A DNA stretch of 23,495 nucleotides from an uncultured Succinatimonas sp. (lineage in GTDB: Bacteria > Pseudomonadota > Gammaproteobacteria > Enterobacterales > Succinivibrionaceae): assembly GCA_900548485.1 (NCBI GenBank), contig URKL01000002.1:1-23495 (forward strand). Direction: 5' to 3'. The position numbers and the translations under genes were made by a program. Shown here piece after piece: positions 13,784 through 21,024 of the stretch. Numbering within the stretch: position 1 is the first letter of the stretch; each line of letters opens with the position of its first letter. A model generated the notes under the pieces. It had not been told where the DNA came from. It saw nothing but the letters and a program-made list of their open reading frames with translations, and did not search any database.

Positions 13784-14548
13784 CTAAAGCTTTCCTGCAG
13801 TCTTATTTAAAGTATACAGGCGAATATATTTTTGTAAGGTATAAGAATAATGATTAAGACTTAGCATAAGTCCCATCTTGCCATCTAAAAAGCCTAAGTT
13901 TAAAAAATAAACCTTGATAAAAGCCCAGATAGGTTTTAATAAGACATCAAAGCAAAAATTAGCTTTACGCCCCTTATCAAATTGCTTTTGAGCTGCTAAA
14001 GCTGCATATTGATTGAGCTTGCGGTAATACTGATCCCAGGAAGTATAGGTATAGTGATATAAAGGGCTCTTTAACAACTTTTTCTTAAAATTATGTTTAA
14101 TTTGCGGATGAACATACCCCTCAACTGTTACTCCTTCATTCGGGAATAAACGGCTAACCTCATCTGGTCTTAAAACGCCATGGGTGGCATGATTGTAATG
14201 GAAGCGATTTTCTCTATGCACAAAATATGCATACTTTTCCCCACGCTCCACAGTCGCAATAATTTCCTCAGCTAAACTTAAAGAGCAACGCTCATCAGCA
14301 TCAATAAGAAATATCCAGCTCTTTGTTGCTTTACTAATAGCAAAAGTCTGCTGTGCGCCCCAATCACCTGCTAGAGCACGAGTATAAACCTTAGCACCAA
14401 AGCTTTTAGCAATCTCTACAGTCTTATCTTCACTGTTATCATCAACAACAATGATTTCCTCAGCAAAGGCACAACTCTCCAAACATTCCTTTAAATTGTG
14501 CTCCTCATTTCTAGCAATTAAGACAATCGACACTGGGACCTTACGCAT
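13784..14548 (-). CDS. Glycosyltransferase family 2, WaaE/KdtX-like
   Basis: A 254-residue GT-A protein. The N-terminus VSIVLIARNEEHNLKECLES, IIVVDDNSEDKT and the metal-binding DADER (FLIDADE) are the GT2 landmarks. The overall pattern, including GDWGAQ, RLFPNEG, VEGYVHPQI and a membrane-associated C-terminal region, fits WaaE/KdtX-type LPS core glucosyltransferases. It probably transfers glucose to a heptose of the core, by analogy. AAGGAG is 7 nt before the ATG, and the start overlaps the preceding gene by 8 bp. Confidence 0.82.
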   Translation of the reverse strand: MRKVPVSIVLIARNEEHNLKECLESCAFAEEIIVVDDNSEDKTVEIAKSFGAKVYTRALAGDWGAQQTFAISKATKSWIFLIDADERCSLSLAEEIIATVERGEKYAYFVHRENRFHYNHATHGVLRPDEVSRLFPNEGVTVEGYVHPQIKHNFKKKLLKSPLYHYTYTSWDQYYRKLNQYAALAAQKQFDKGRKANFCFDVLLKPIWAFIKVYFLNLGFLDGKMGLMLSLNHYSYTLQKYIRLYTLNKTAGKL

Positions 14549-15377
14549 CTGTCTGCTCCTTTTCCTTTATAAGTTCTTCTAAACCTAAAACAGCACGTAC
14601 AGTATTATCATGCAAACGCTCTTGTAAACGTTTAAAATTATCATCAGCTGTACCGCGATCGGCCTTTTCATGCCACAAATGTAAGACACCTGTGGCCAAA
14701 ATACCGCTTTTACGTTTAACGCCAATTTTCAAAAGTCTTACCGCTAAATCAGAGTCCTCATAACCCCAACCTTCATATAAGCCATCAAAGCCATTGACCT
14801 GCTTAAAATCACTCATCCATACCCCTAAATTACAGGTACGAACTTTTTTCCAGCTTTCTTGATTGTAAAAACGGAAGAAATTTATTGAGCTTAAATTTAT
14901 AAGAGGTAAAAGACGATTAACATGACGTTTTGTATATTCTAAAAACCAACGCCACGTGCTAAAGGTACCAATATCTAATTGTGTATCTTCAAGAGCAGAA
15001 GTCAACTCTTTATCTAAAAGACAACGATTACCCGCTACCATATAGCCCTTTTGAGCTAATTTATAATGATTTTCAAGGAAATTATGACGTGGAACACAGT
15101 CGCCATCTAAAAAGATTAGATAATCTCCACTAGCTCTCAAAGCTGCTAAATTACGACCTCTAGCAACTCGAAAACCTTCTGGCTTTTGCCAGTCGTGGAT
15201 AATTTTATAGAAAACTCGTTGTTGTAATTCTGCAATACAATCAAAGGTATCCTTACCACTACCATCATCGGCAATGATGACCTCAAAATCTTTATAAGTT
15301 TGTGCATTTAAGGCTTCAAGAACTAAGCTTAAAGCCTTAGGTCGATTAAAAGTGGTCAGAATTACACTGAATTTCAC
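14541..15377 (-). CDS. Glycosyltransferase family 2 with galactosyltransferase-type C-domain
   Basis: A 278-residue GT2 protein: FSVILTTFNRPKAL at the N-terminus, VIIADDGSGKDT, the donor/metal site FLDGDCVPR, and a C-terminal GWGYEDSDLAVRL motif of the galactosyltransferase_7-type domain. It probably builds part of the same surface glycan as the two following genes. The start is GTG at 15377; its GGAG and the start codon itself lie in a 15-bp interrupted hairpin. It is the first gene of the glycosyltransferase group and sits 86 bp downstream of dapB on the same strand. Confidence 0.8.
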   Translation of the reverse strand: MKFSVILTTFNRPKALSLVLEALNAQTYKDFEVIIADDGSGKDTFDCIAELQQRVFYKIIHDWQKPEGFRVARGRNLAALRASGDYLIFLDGDCVPRHNFLENHYKLAQKGYMVAGNRCLLDKELTSALEDTQLDIGTFSTWRWFLEYTKRHVNRLLPLINLSSINFFRFYNQESWKKVRTCNLGVWMSDFKQVNGFDGLYEGWGYEDSDLAVRLLKIGVKRKSGILATGVLHLWHEKADRGTADDNFKRLQERLHDNTVRAVLGLEELIKEKEQTDA

Positions 15378-15420
15378 GGCTTACTCCAAAGACAAGATAT
15401 ATCTTTGGAATTATAAGCCG
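15377..15420 (-). promoter_or_regulatory. Hairpin burying the ribosome binding site and start of the first glycosyltransferase
   Basis: Two perfect stacked stems: CGGCTTA / TAAGCCG (15377-15383, 15414-15420) and TCCAAAGA / TCTTTGGA (15385-15392, 15402-15409), 15 bp in total with a 1x4 internal loop and a 9-nt terminal loop. In the minus-strand mRNA the GGAG and the first base of the GTG start are paired. There is no T-run, so it is not a normal terminator. Confidence 0.6.
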
Positions 15421-15463
15421 AAACTAGATCTGCTATCAAACCAGAATCTAAAGTTTACTAAGA

Positions 15464-16240
15464 TTACAGCTTATTTAAGCCTAAAACCTCGCTCATAGAA
15501 TAAAGACCAGGGCCTTTACCTTCTAACCACAAAGCAGCTCTAAAGGCACCATGAGCAAAATTTTGACGAGAAGTAGCGATATGTTTTAATTCCAAACGCT
15601 CACCTTCTGAGCAGAACATACAATTATGTTCACCGACAATATCACCACCACGAATAGCAGAAAAACCAATGGTACCATATTGACGCTCACCAGTAATACC
15701 ATGACGTCCTGATACCATTACATCCTTAAGGCTAACATGACGACCTGCAGCAGCAGCCTCTCCTAAAGCAAGAGCTGTTCCTGAAGGAGCATCAACCTTA
15801 TAACGGTGATGAGCTTCTACAATTTCTAAATCAGCATCGCTCATGATAGCGGAGGCTTTTTTAACTAAATTTAAAAGTACATTAACGCCAATTGAGAAAT
15901 TAGCAGACCAAACAATCGGAATATGACGAGAATATTCTTTGATCTTGTCTTTTTGAGCATAGTCAAAACCAGTTGTACCTAAAATAACTGCACAACCATG
16001 CTCTTTTGCATACTCTAAAACACCTAAGGAGCATTGCGGGCGAGAAAAATCGATGAACATATCCGGGGCTTGAGAGAGTTGCTCTGGGGATGCAACTAAC
16101 TCAACATTACATCCTGCAGGCAAGGCTGTAGCGTTAGTGTCGATACCACATACTACCTTAGCGCCATCATTTCCCTGAGCACACTCATAAAGAGCATGGC
16201 CCATACGTCCACATAAACCGATAATGCCTATTTTAAGCAT
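15464..16240 (-). CDS. dapB: 4-hydroxy-tetrahydrodipicolinate reductase
   Basis: A 258-residue DapB, the NAD(P)H-dependent second dedicated step of the diaminopimelate/lysine pathway, feeding peptidoglycan and lysine synthesis in the cytosol. Visible landmarks are the nucleotide loop GLCGRMG (8-14), FIDFSRP, GTTGF (88-92), the catalytic HHRYKVDAPSGTA (144-156) with His144 and Lys148, and RGGDIVGEH in the C-terminal domain. Length matches the family. The ATG follows the GNAT gene by 2 bp, so the two are probably cotranscribed. A separated dapB, away from dnaJ/carAB, is not unusual. Confidence 0.95.
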   Translation of the reverse strand: MLKIGIIGLCGRMGHALYECAQGNDGAKVVCGIDTNATALPAGCNVELVASPEQLSQAPDMFIDFSRPQCSLGVLEYAKEHGCAVILGTTGFDYAQKDKIKEYSRHIPIVWSANFSIGVNVLLNLVKKASAIMSDADLEIVEAHHRYKVDAPSGTALALGEAAAAGRHVSLKDVMVSGRHGITGERQYGTIGFSAIRGGDIVGEHNCMFCSEGERLELKHIATSRQNFAHGAFRAALWLEGKGPGLYSMSEVLGLNKL

Positions 16241-16242
16241 GG

Positions 16243-16698
16243 CTATAACTCCTTTTTCATTTCAATGAGATGCGACAATTTTACACCGTGTGCTCTAAAA
16301 TGTAACGTCTGATAAAAGGCCTGTGCACCAAAATTAAGCACCTCAACCTCGACTTTTAAGCTTTTCCCTTGCAATTTTCGTACCAATAAGGAGGCTGCTC
16401 TTATTAAGCGCCGCCCTATGCCTTGTCGAAAATACTTAGGAGAGATATATAAACAACAAATTTCTCCTCTTTTTACCTGATGGTAAAAAGATAAAAAGCC
16501 TAAAATTTCGCCTTTTTTCTCGCAGAGAATGGTTTGATACTGATAAGATCTAATACGGTCTTGCCAGATCTTAGTAAACTCAGGTACGGTAAAATCTAAA
16601 GGCAAACGCCGATGTTCATAAGTAGCAGAGGCTAATTCTAAAATTGCAATGGCACGAGCATCTCTAACTTCAGCCCAACGCAAACGAGTCTCATCCAT
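16243..16698 (-). CDS. GNAT-family N-acetyltransferase
   Basis: A 151-residue GCN5-related acetyltransferase. RWAEVRDARAIAIL at the N-terminus, the beta-bulge strands GFLSFYHQVKRGEICCLYISPKY, the acetyl-CoA pyrophosphate loop RQGIGRRLI, and a C-terminal NFGAQAFYQTLHFR are typical. The substrate (amino acid, peptide or small amine) cannot be inferred. No clear ribosome binding site precedes the ATG, so expression may be low or the start uncertain. It precedes dapB by 2 bp. Confidence 0.8.
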   Translation of the reverse strand: MDETRLRWAEVRDARAIAILELASATYEHRRLPLDFTVPEFTKIWQDRIRSYQYQTILCEKKGEILGFLSFYHQVKRGEICCLYISPKYFRQGIGRRLIRAASLLVRKLQGKSLKVEVEVLNFGAQAFYQTLHFRAHGVKLSHLIEMKKEL

Positions 16699-16733
16699 AA
16701 ATTAACTAAGACAACCTGCAAAAATAAGCAAAA

Positions 16734-16767
16734 AAGAGTAAAAATATATGTAAAATATTATGCTCTT
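16734..16767 (-). terminator. Possible AT-rich terminator near the recN 3' side / GNAT promoter region
   Basis: Stem AAGAG / CTCTT with an inner AATAT / ATATT (16743-16747, 16755-16759); on the minus strand it is followed by a T-run. It lies downstream of recN and before the GNAT gene. The low GC content makes this tentative. Confidence 0.35.
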
Positions 16768-16814
16768 ATTTTACTTACTACAATCTAAACAATTAATATT
16801 TACGACTCATTATC

Positions 16815-18476
16815 TTAAGATTTTTGATCTAAGAGAGCTAAAGCACCTGCTAAAGTTGCCTCAGTAACTACATTACCACCCATCATACGACCTAACTCAT
16901 AAATACGTTCTTGACGATTTAAAAGTCTAACCTCAGAGTAAGTACTATCTTGAGTATTCTCTTTTACAACTAAGAAATGACTATCTGCACAAGCGGCAAC
17001 TTGAGGTAGATGTGTAATTACAATTACTTGAACCTGTTTTGAAAGTTCTTTTAATAAAGAGCCTACTGCTGAGGCTGTACGCCCTGAAATACCGGTATCA
17101 ACCTCATCAAAGATCAAAGTTGGAATCGAATTTTCAGAAGCTGTCAATTCCTCTAAGGCTAAAGCCAAACGCGACAATTCACCACCTGAGGCAACCATAC
17201 CTAGATTTTGTAATGCCTGTCCTCGATTAGCTGTGAATAAAAACGACACTTCATCGCGACCATTTTTACGTGGTCTTATTGTTTCATTACGAACAATTTG
17301 AACCTCAAATTGCCCCTCAGGCATCGATAATTTACGGATCTTTAAAGTTATAGCCTCTGACATCTTTACGGAAGCTAACTGCCTTTTTTCAGAGAGTTCT
17401 AAACTTAATTTTTCGTATTCATCGCGTAGAGCTTTAACTTCAATAGTTTTAGCCGCAATCAAATCCTTAAGCGCTAAAAACTGTTCTATATTCTCACTTA
17501 AGCTCTCTTCAACTGTATAAAGACGCTCAGGGGGGACGGAGAATTTACGAGCTAGTTCATGATAAAGAGACAATTCTTGCTCAGATTTTGATAAAAGTTC
17601 AGGAGAGACCTCAGTATTCACTCCCATCAAAGCAATTCTAGCTGCATCTAAAGATTTTAAAGCCTCAGTGAAATTATCAATCACCAAGCCCAAATTACCC
17701 TCTCTTGAACCTAAAGCTTTAAGATCATCTAATCTATGCGCCACAATATCTATGATATTGTGCTCATCATTATCTAATGAAGCGAGAGCAAGAGCGACAG
17801 CATCTGAACTTTTTAATAAACGCTGTAATTCATCATAGCGCTCAGAGACAGTCTCATACGAAACTTGAGATAAATTCAAATTACGTAAAAGCTCTAAATC
17901 ATGGCGCCAATTTTTATATTGTAATGCACCATCTTTTTGTTGTTGTGAAAGCTCAGATAGATAAGCACGCTCTTGATTGTAGCGAGAGAAAGCTTCATTT
18001 AATTTCTCTCTTAAAGAACCTAATTTACCTACCTCATCTACAAGTCTTAATTGATTATCTGCATCTAAAAGACTGATACTTGCATGCTGCCCATGTACTG
18101 CTACTAAAGATGAGGTTATTTGCTTTAATAAGCTCAGATTTACCGCATGAGAGTTAATATAGGCCTTAGATTTACCATCAACAAAAATCTGTCTGCTGAT
18201 AATAAGATTATCATCCTCGCAGTCGATACCACTTATCGCTAAAATCTTAACAATGCTCTCATCTATTTTTGAAAATACCGCCTCTAAAATAGCCTTAGAA
18301 GCGCCCTTCTTTACCATGGAGCTTTCAGCTCTCTGGCCACAAATTAAAGCTAAAGCATCTACAGTTAGCGATTTACCAGCGCCAGTCTCGCCAGTAATAC
18401 AGCTCATACCTTTATCAAAATCGAGAGTGTTTTTTTCACTTAAGGCAAAATCACGTACCGATAAAGACAGTAACAT
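16815..18476 (-). CDS. recN: DNA repair protein RecN
   Basis: A 553-residue SMC-like ATPase acting at DNA double-strand breaks. The Walker A motif is GETGAGKS (29-36), followed by a long coiled-coil middle (about 150-370) and the C-terminal ATP half with the signature ASGGELSRLALALE, Walker B TLIFDEVDTGISG and the switch VITHLPQVAA. The length matches RecN of proteobacteria. AAGGAG is 5 nt before the ATG, and nadK ends 9 bp upstream; nadK-recN is the usual gammaproteobacterial order. I saw no LexA-type box (CTGT-N8-ACAG) directly upstream, consistent with promotion from in front of nadK. Confidence 0.95.
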   Translation of the reverse strand: MLLSLSVRDFALSEKNTLDFDKGMSCITGETGAGKSLTVDALALICGQRAESSMVKKGASKAILEAVFSKIDESIVKILAISGIDCEDDNLIISRQIFVDGKSKAYINSHAVNLSLLKQITSSLVAVHGQHASISLLDADNQLRLVDEVGKLGSLREKLNEAFSRYNQERAYLSELSQQQKDGALQYKNWRHDLELLRNLNLSQVSYETVSERYDELQRLLKSSDAVALALASLDNDEHNIIDIVAHRLDDLKALGSREGNLGLVIDNFTEALKSLDAARIALMGVNTEVSPELLSKSEQELSLYHELARKFSVPPERLYTVEESLSENIEQFLALKDLIAAKTIEVKALRDEYEKLSLELSEKRQLASVKMSEAITLKIRKLSMPEGQFEVQIVRNETIRPRKNGRDEVSFLFTANRGQALQNLGMVASGGELSRLALALEELTASENSIPTLIFDEVDTGISGRTASAVGSLLKELSKQVQVIVITHLPQVAACADSHFLVVKENTQDSTYSEVRLLNRQERIYELGRMMGGNVVTEATLAGALALLDQKS

Positions 18477-18485
18477 TATTTCTCC

Positions 18486-19400
18486 TTAAACAAGGCTCTG
18501 ACCCCAGCCTAACTTCTGACGTAAGAGGCTGTAATAATCATAACCCTCAGGATGAATAAAGGTTAAAGGTACATGATGCTGATGAATGCTAACTGTACAC
18601 TTAGTATCAGCGCGCATTGTAACTTGACCGTCACAATTTATAGCGATAAGTTCAGCAATATTATCCGTGCATTCAAACTCAATCTTTATATTAGATTTGC
18701 CAGGAATAATGATTGGTGAGCAATTAAGTGACTGCGGGAACATCGGTACTAAAGCTAGAACATCTAAATGAGGCTCAATAATCGATCCCCCTGCTGAAAG
18801 AGAATAAGCAGTAGATCCTGTGGGAGTATTGATGATAATACCATCGCCTCTTAGGGTATACATATAGCGATTATCAATGCTTACCTTAAAGACCATCATA
18901 TGAGCCATCATTCCTGAATGGATTACGGTCTCATTAGTGGCCAAAGACTGCCCTATAAGTTCACCAACACCATCGTCATTATCACGAGTAACCCTTACAT
19001 CAAGCATTGTGCGTTGCTCAATGGAATAACGACCTTCTACAATTTTTTCTAAGCTCTCGCGTAAATCACTAGGACTTACATCCGTCAAAAGACCTAAATG
19101 GCCACGATTGACTCCAAGCATGGGAACCTTTAAATCAACTAATGTTCTAGCGGCTCCTAAAACAGAACCATCTCCACCGACAACAATGATTAAATCGCGA
19201 TCCCGCATTTGTCTGCGAGAAATTGCCGGAATCTCAGGGATATTGAAGCCAATAGAAGTATTAGCATCTAAGCAAACATCTACCCCGAGCTCCTTTAAAA
19301 TTGAGGCAATTTCACGAATAGCCCCTGATACCGGTCTTTTATATACTTTAGAGACGATAACCGCCGACTTCACCGGCTTTTGAAAGGACTGTAATGGCAC
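18486..19400 (-). CDS. nadK: NAD kinase
   Basis: A 304-residue NAD kinase that phosphorylates NAD to NADP in the cytosol. Key motifs are the nucleotide site VVGGDGSVL (GGDG at 75-78), GVNRGHLGLLTD, NETVIHSG (a NE/D substrate motif) and the conserved TPTGSTAYSLSAGG. The start is GTG at 19400 with AAGGAG 6 nt upstream. It is cotranscribed with recN (9-bp gap). The 91-bp region behind it, up to the LacI-family gene, carries AT-rich promoter-like sequence, but I cannot pick one promoter. Confidence 0.95.
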   Translation of the reverse strand: MPLQSFQKPVKSAVIVSKVYKRPVSGAIREIASILKELGVDVCLDANTSIGFNIPEIPAISRRQMRDRDLIIVVGGDGSVLGAARTLVDLKVPMLGVNRGHLGLLTDVSPSDLRESLEKIVEGRYSIEQRTMLDVRVTRDNDDGVGELIGQSLATNETVIHSGMMAHMMVFKVSIDNRYMYTLRGDGIIINTPTGSTAYSLSAGGSIIEPHLDVLALVPMFPQSLNCSPIIIPGKSNIKIEFECTDNIAELIAINCDGQVTMRADTKCTVSIHQHHVPLTFIHPEGYDYYSLLRQKLGWGQSLV

Positions 19401-19492
19401 TTAGGACTCCTTTGAAGTTCTTAATACAGGACCTAGCTTAAACATTTAGCTTAATCTATATAATACAACATTTAGAGCAAGCTCTTAGAACT

Positions 19493-20491
19493 TTAGTTAT
19501 AGGTCTGCTCTCCACAAGAGGCTCTTACAACTAATTTAGGTAAAAGCTCAATGCGAATTGGTGTCGGATCTTCATCTGAAAGTTCTTGTAAAAGTTGCGT
19601 TGCCGCTTTTTGACCTAAGACATATTTACGCTGATGGACCGTAGTTAAAGGCACACTTATCATAGCTGATTCTTCAATATCGTCATAACCTGCTAAATGT
19701 ACATCATTAGGAATATTAATATTATGACGTTGACAATAAGCAAAAATACCTAAAGCAACTGTATCATTTATGGCAATAATAGTATCAGGATTCTTAGCTA
19801 AAGCCTCAGGAGCAATGCGATAGCCCTCATCATAGGTTGAACTTATAGACATAACTTCAATAGCATTTTCAAGACCATGGCTTGCATAGGTATCAGTATA
19901 ACCGCGTAAACGATTTATAGTAGTCATCGCCTCTGGAGCCCCCATAACAGCTACAACCTTTTTAGAATTACAATTGGTAATTAGATGTTCAGCTAAATCA
20001 CAAGCGCCTTGATAATTATCATTACTTACTGTGGAGATTTTTTTGCTGATATGGTTATCAACACAAACAACACGAATACCTTTATCAAAGAAAATCTGTA
20101 AATCTTCTTCATTTGCAGTAACTGACAATAAAATTACGCCTTCAACTCGATAAGCACAAAGTTTTTCAAAATATTTGCGCTCAAGTTCGTTTTTACGATC
20201 ACAATCGCAGAGGAAAATTACATATCCAGCTTCATCTAAAACCTTAGTAACTCCCTTTGCGACCCATGCATAATAAGGGTTAGTAATATCTGGTACTACA
20301 AGTCCAATCATTCCTGAATGTCTGGTAATTAAACTTGCAGCTAATGGATTTTTGCTATAAGAGAGTTTCTGCGCTGCCGTGACAATTTTTTCACGCATAG
20401 CTGCAGATACACCTTTTTGGCCATTAAGAGCTCGTGAAACAGTTGCAGGATTAACACCACATAATTTTGCGATATCTTTAATATTGGCCAT
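19493..20491 (-). CDS. LacI-family transcriptional regulator
   Basis: A 332-residue LacI/GalR-family repressor. The N-terminal helix-turn-helix is ANIKDIAKLCGVNPATVSRALNG, followed by a hinge (NPLAASL) and a periplasmic-binding-protein-like effector domain (from about residue 60, GLVVPDITNPYYAWVAKGV; late motif LAGYDDIEESAMISVPLTTVHQ). Start: ATG 20491 has GGAG 8 nt upstream and begins at the canonical MANIKDIA; an ATG at 20509 is possible but has no site. The effector is probably a sugar or sugar acid, not readable. A LacI-type palindrome lies 83 bp upstream (20574-20585), suggesting autoregulation. No obvious target metabolic operon adjoins it. Confidence 0.88.
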   Translation of the reverse strand: MANIKDIAKLCGVNPATVSRALNGQKGVSAAMREKIVTAAQKLSYSKNPLAASLITRHSGMIGLVVPDITNPYYAWVAKGVTKVLDEAGYVIFLCDCDRKNELERKYFEKLCAYRVEGVILLSVTANEEDLQIFFDKGIRVVCVDNHISKKISTVSNDNYQGACDLAEHLITNCNSKKVVAVMGAPEAMTTINRLRGYTDTYASHGLENAIEVMSISSTYDEGYRIAPEALAKNPDTIIAINDTVALGIFAYCQRHNINIPNDVHLAGYDDIEESAMISVPLTTVHQRKYVLGQKAATQLLQELSDEDPTPIRIELLPKLVVRASCGEQTYN

Positions 20492-20573
20492 ATTTGTTAC
20501 TCCATACATACATTTAGAGAATATATTTTCCTACAAATTGAGTAAAAAAATATCTATATAGGTCAAACTTTAA

Positions 20574-20585
20574 GCAAACGTTTTC
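20574..20585. promoter_or_regulatory. LacI-type operator upstream of the LacI-family gene
   Basis: GCAAACGTTTTC, a 12-bp palindrome with one mismatch around the central CG. This is the AAACGTTT core found in many LacI-family operators (PurR, RbsR, Cra). It lies between the rbfA terminator and the regulator gene, where autoregulation would be expected. Confidence 0.5.
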
Positions 20586-20610
20586 AGGATATTTAAAAAA
20601 CAGGAATGGA

Positions 20611-20655
20611 AAAGAGAAAAAAACAAAGATCTCCTTAATTTATAAGGAGATCTTT
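20611..20655 (-). terminator. Terminator of the infB-rbfA operon
   Basis: A perfect 13-bp stem AAAGATCTCCTTA / TAAGGAGATCTTT (20625-20637, 20643-20655) with a 5-nt loop, followed on the minus strand by a T-rich run (20624 downward). It lies 5 bp after the rbfA stop. Confidence 0.92.
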
Positions 20656-20660
20656 TAGTA

Positions 20661-21017
20661 TTAATCGCGATGTAAGCCTTTGCGGATTAAAGCATCAAGT
20701 TTCATACTTGTGCTTGGCAAGTCGTCATAACGCAAATCTAAATTCGGCATATAGCGCAAATTCAGACGAGTGGCTAAGGATGAACGTAAAAAGCCCTTGG
20801 AGTTTTTAAGACCAGTCATGGCCTCCTTGATAGCCTGTTCGTCATCGGTTAAAAAGGAGATATAGATGCGTGCATTACGTAAATCAGGCGACACATCCAC
20901 TTCTGTAACCGTAGCGTTTTTTACGCGCGGGTCTTTGAGCTCATGTTGCAAAATATCTGCAACCTCGCGGCGGATAGCCGCCGCGACGCGCTCATTTCTT
21001 CCGTAACTTTTTGCCAT
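20661..21017 (-). CDS. rbfA: 30S ribosome-binding factor A
   Basis: A 118-residue KH-like ribosome maturation factor needed for 16S rRNA 5' end processing and cold adaptation. Family landmarks are GRNERVAAAIRREVADILQ at the N-terminus, LKDPRV, TEVDVSPDLRNARIYISFL and a C-terminal LRYMPNLDLRYDD. It begins 7 bp after the infB stop and is the last gene of the operon before a strong terminator. This is the standard bacterial infB-rbfA order. Confidence 0.95.
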   Translation of the reverse strand: MAKSYGRNERVAAAIRREVADILQHELKDPRVKNATVTEVDVSPDLRNARIYISFLTDDEQAIKEAMTGLKNSKGFLRSSLATRLNLRYMPNLDLRYDDLPSTSMKLDALIRKGLHRD

Positions 21018-21024
21018 AAAGCTC

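Noticed and set aside
14626..14633. LacI-type operator AAACGTTT inside a glycosyltransferase gene
   Set aside because: It is within coding sequence, only the 8-bp core is present, and it is expected by chance at this composition.
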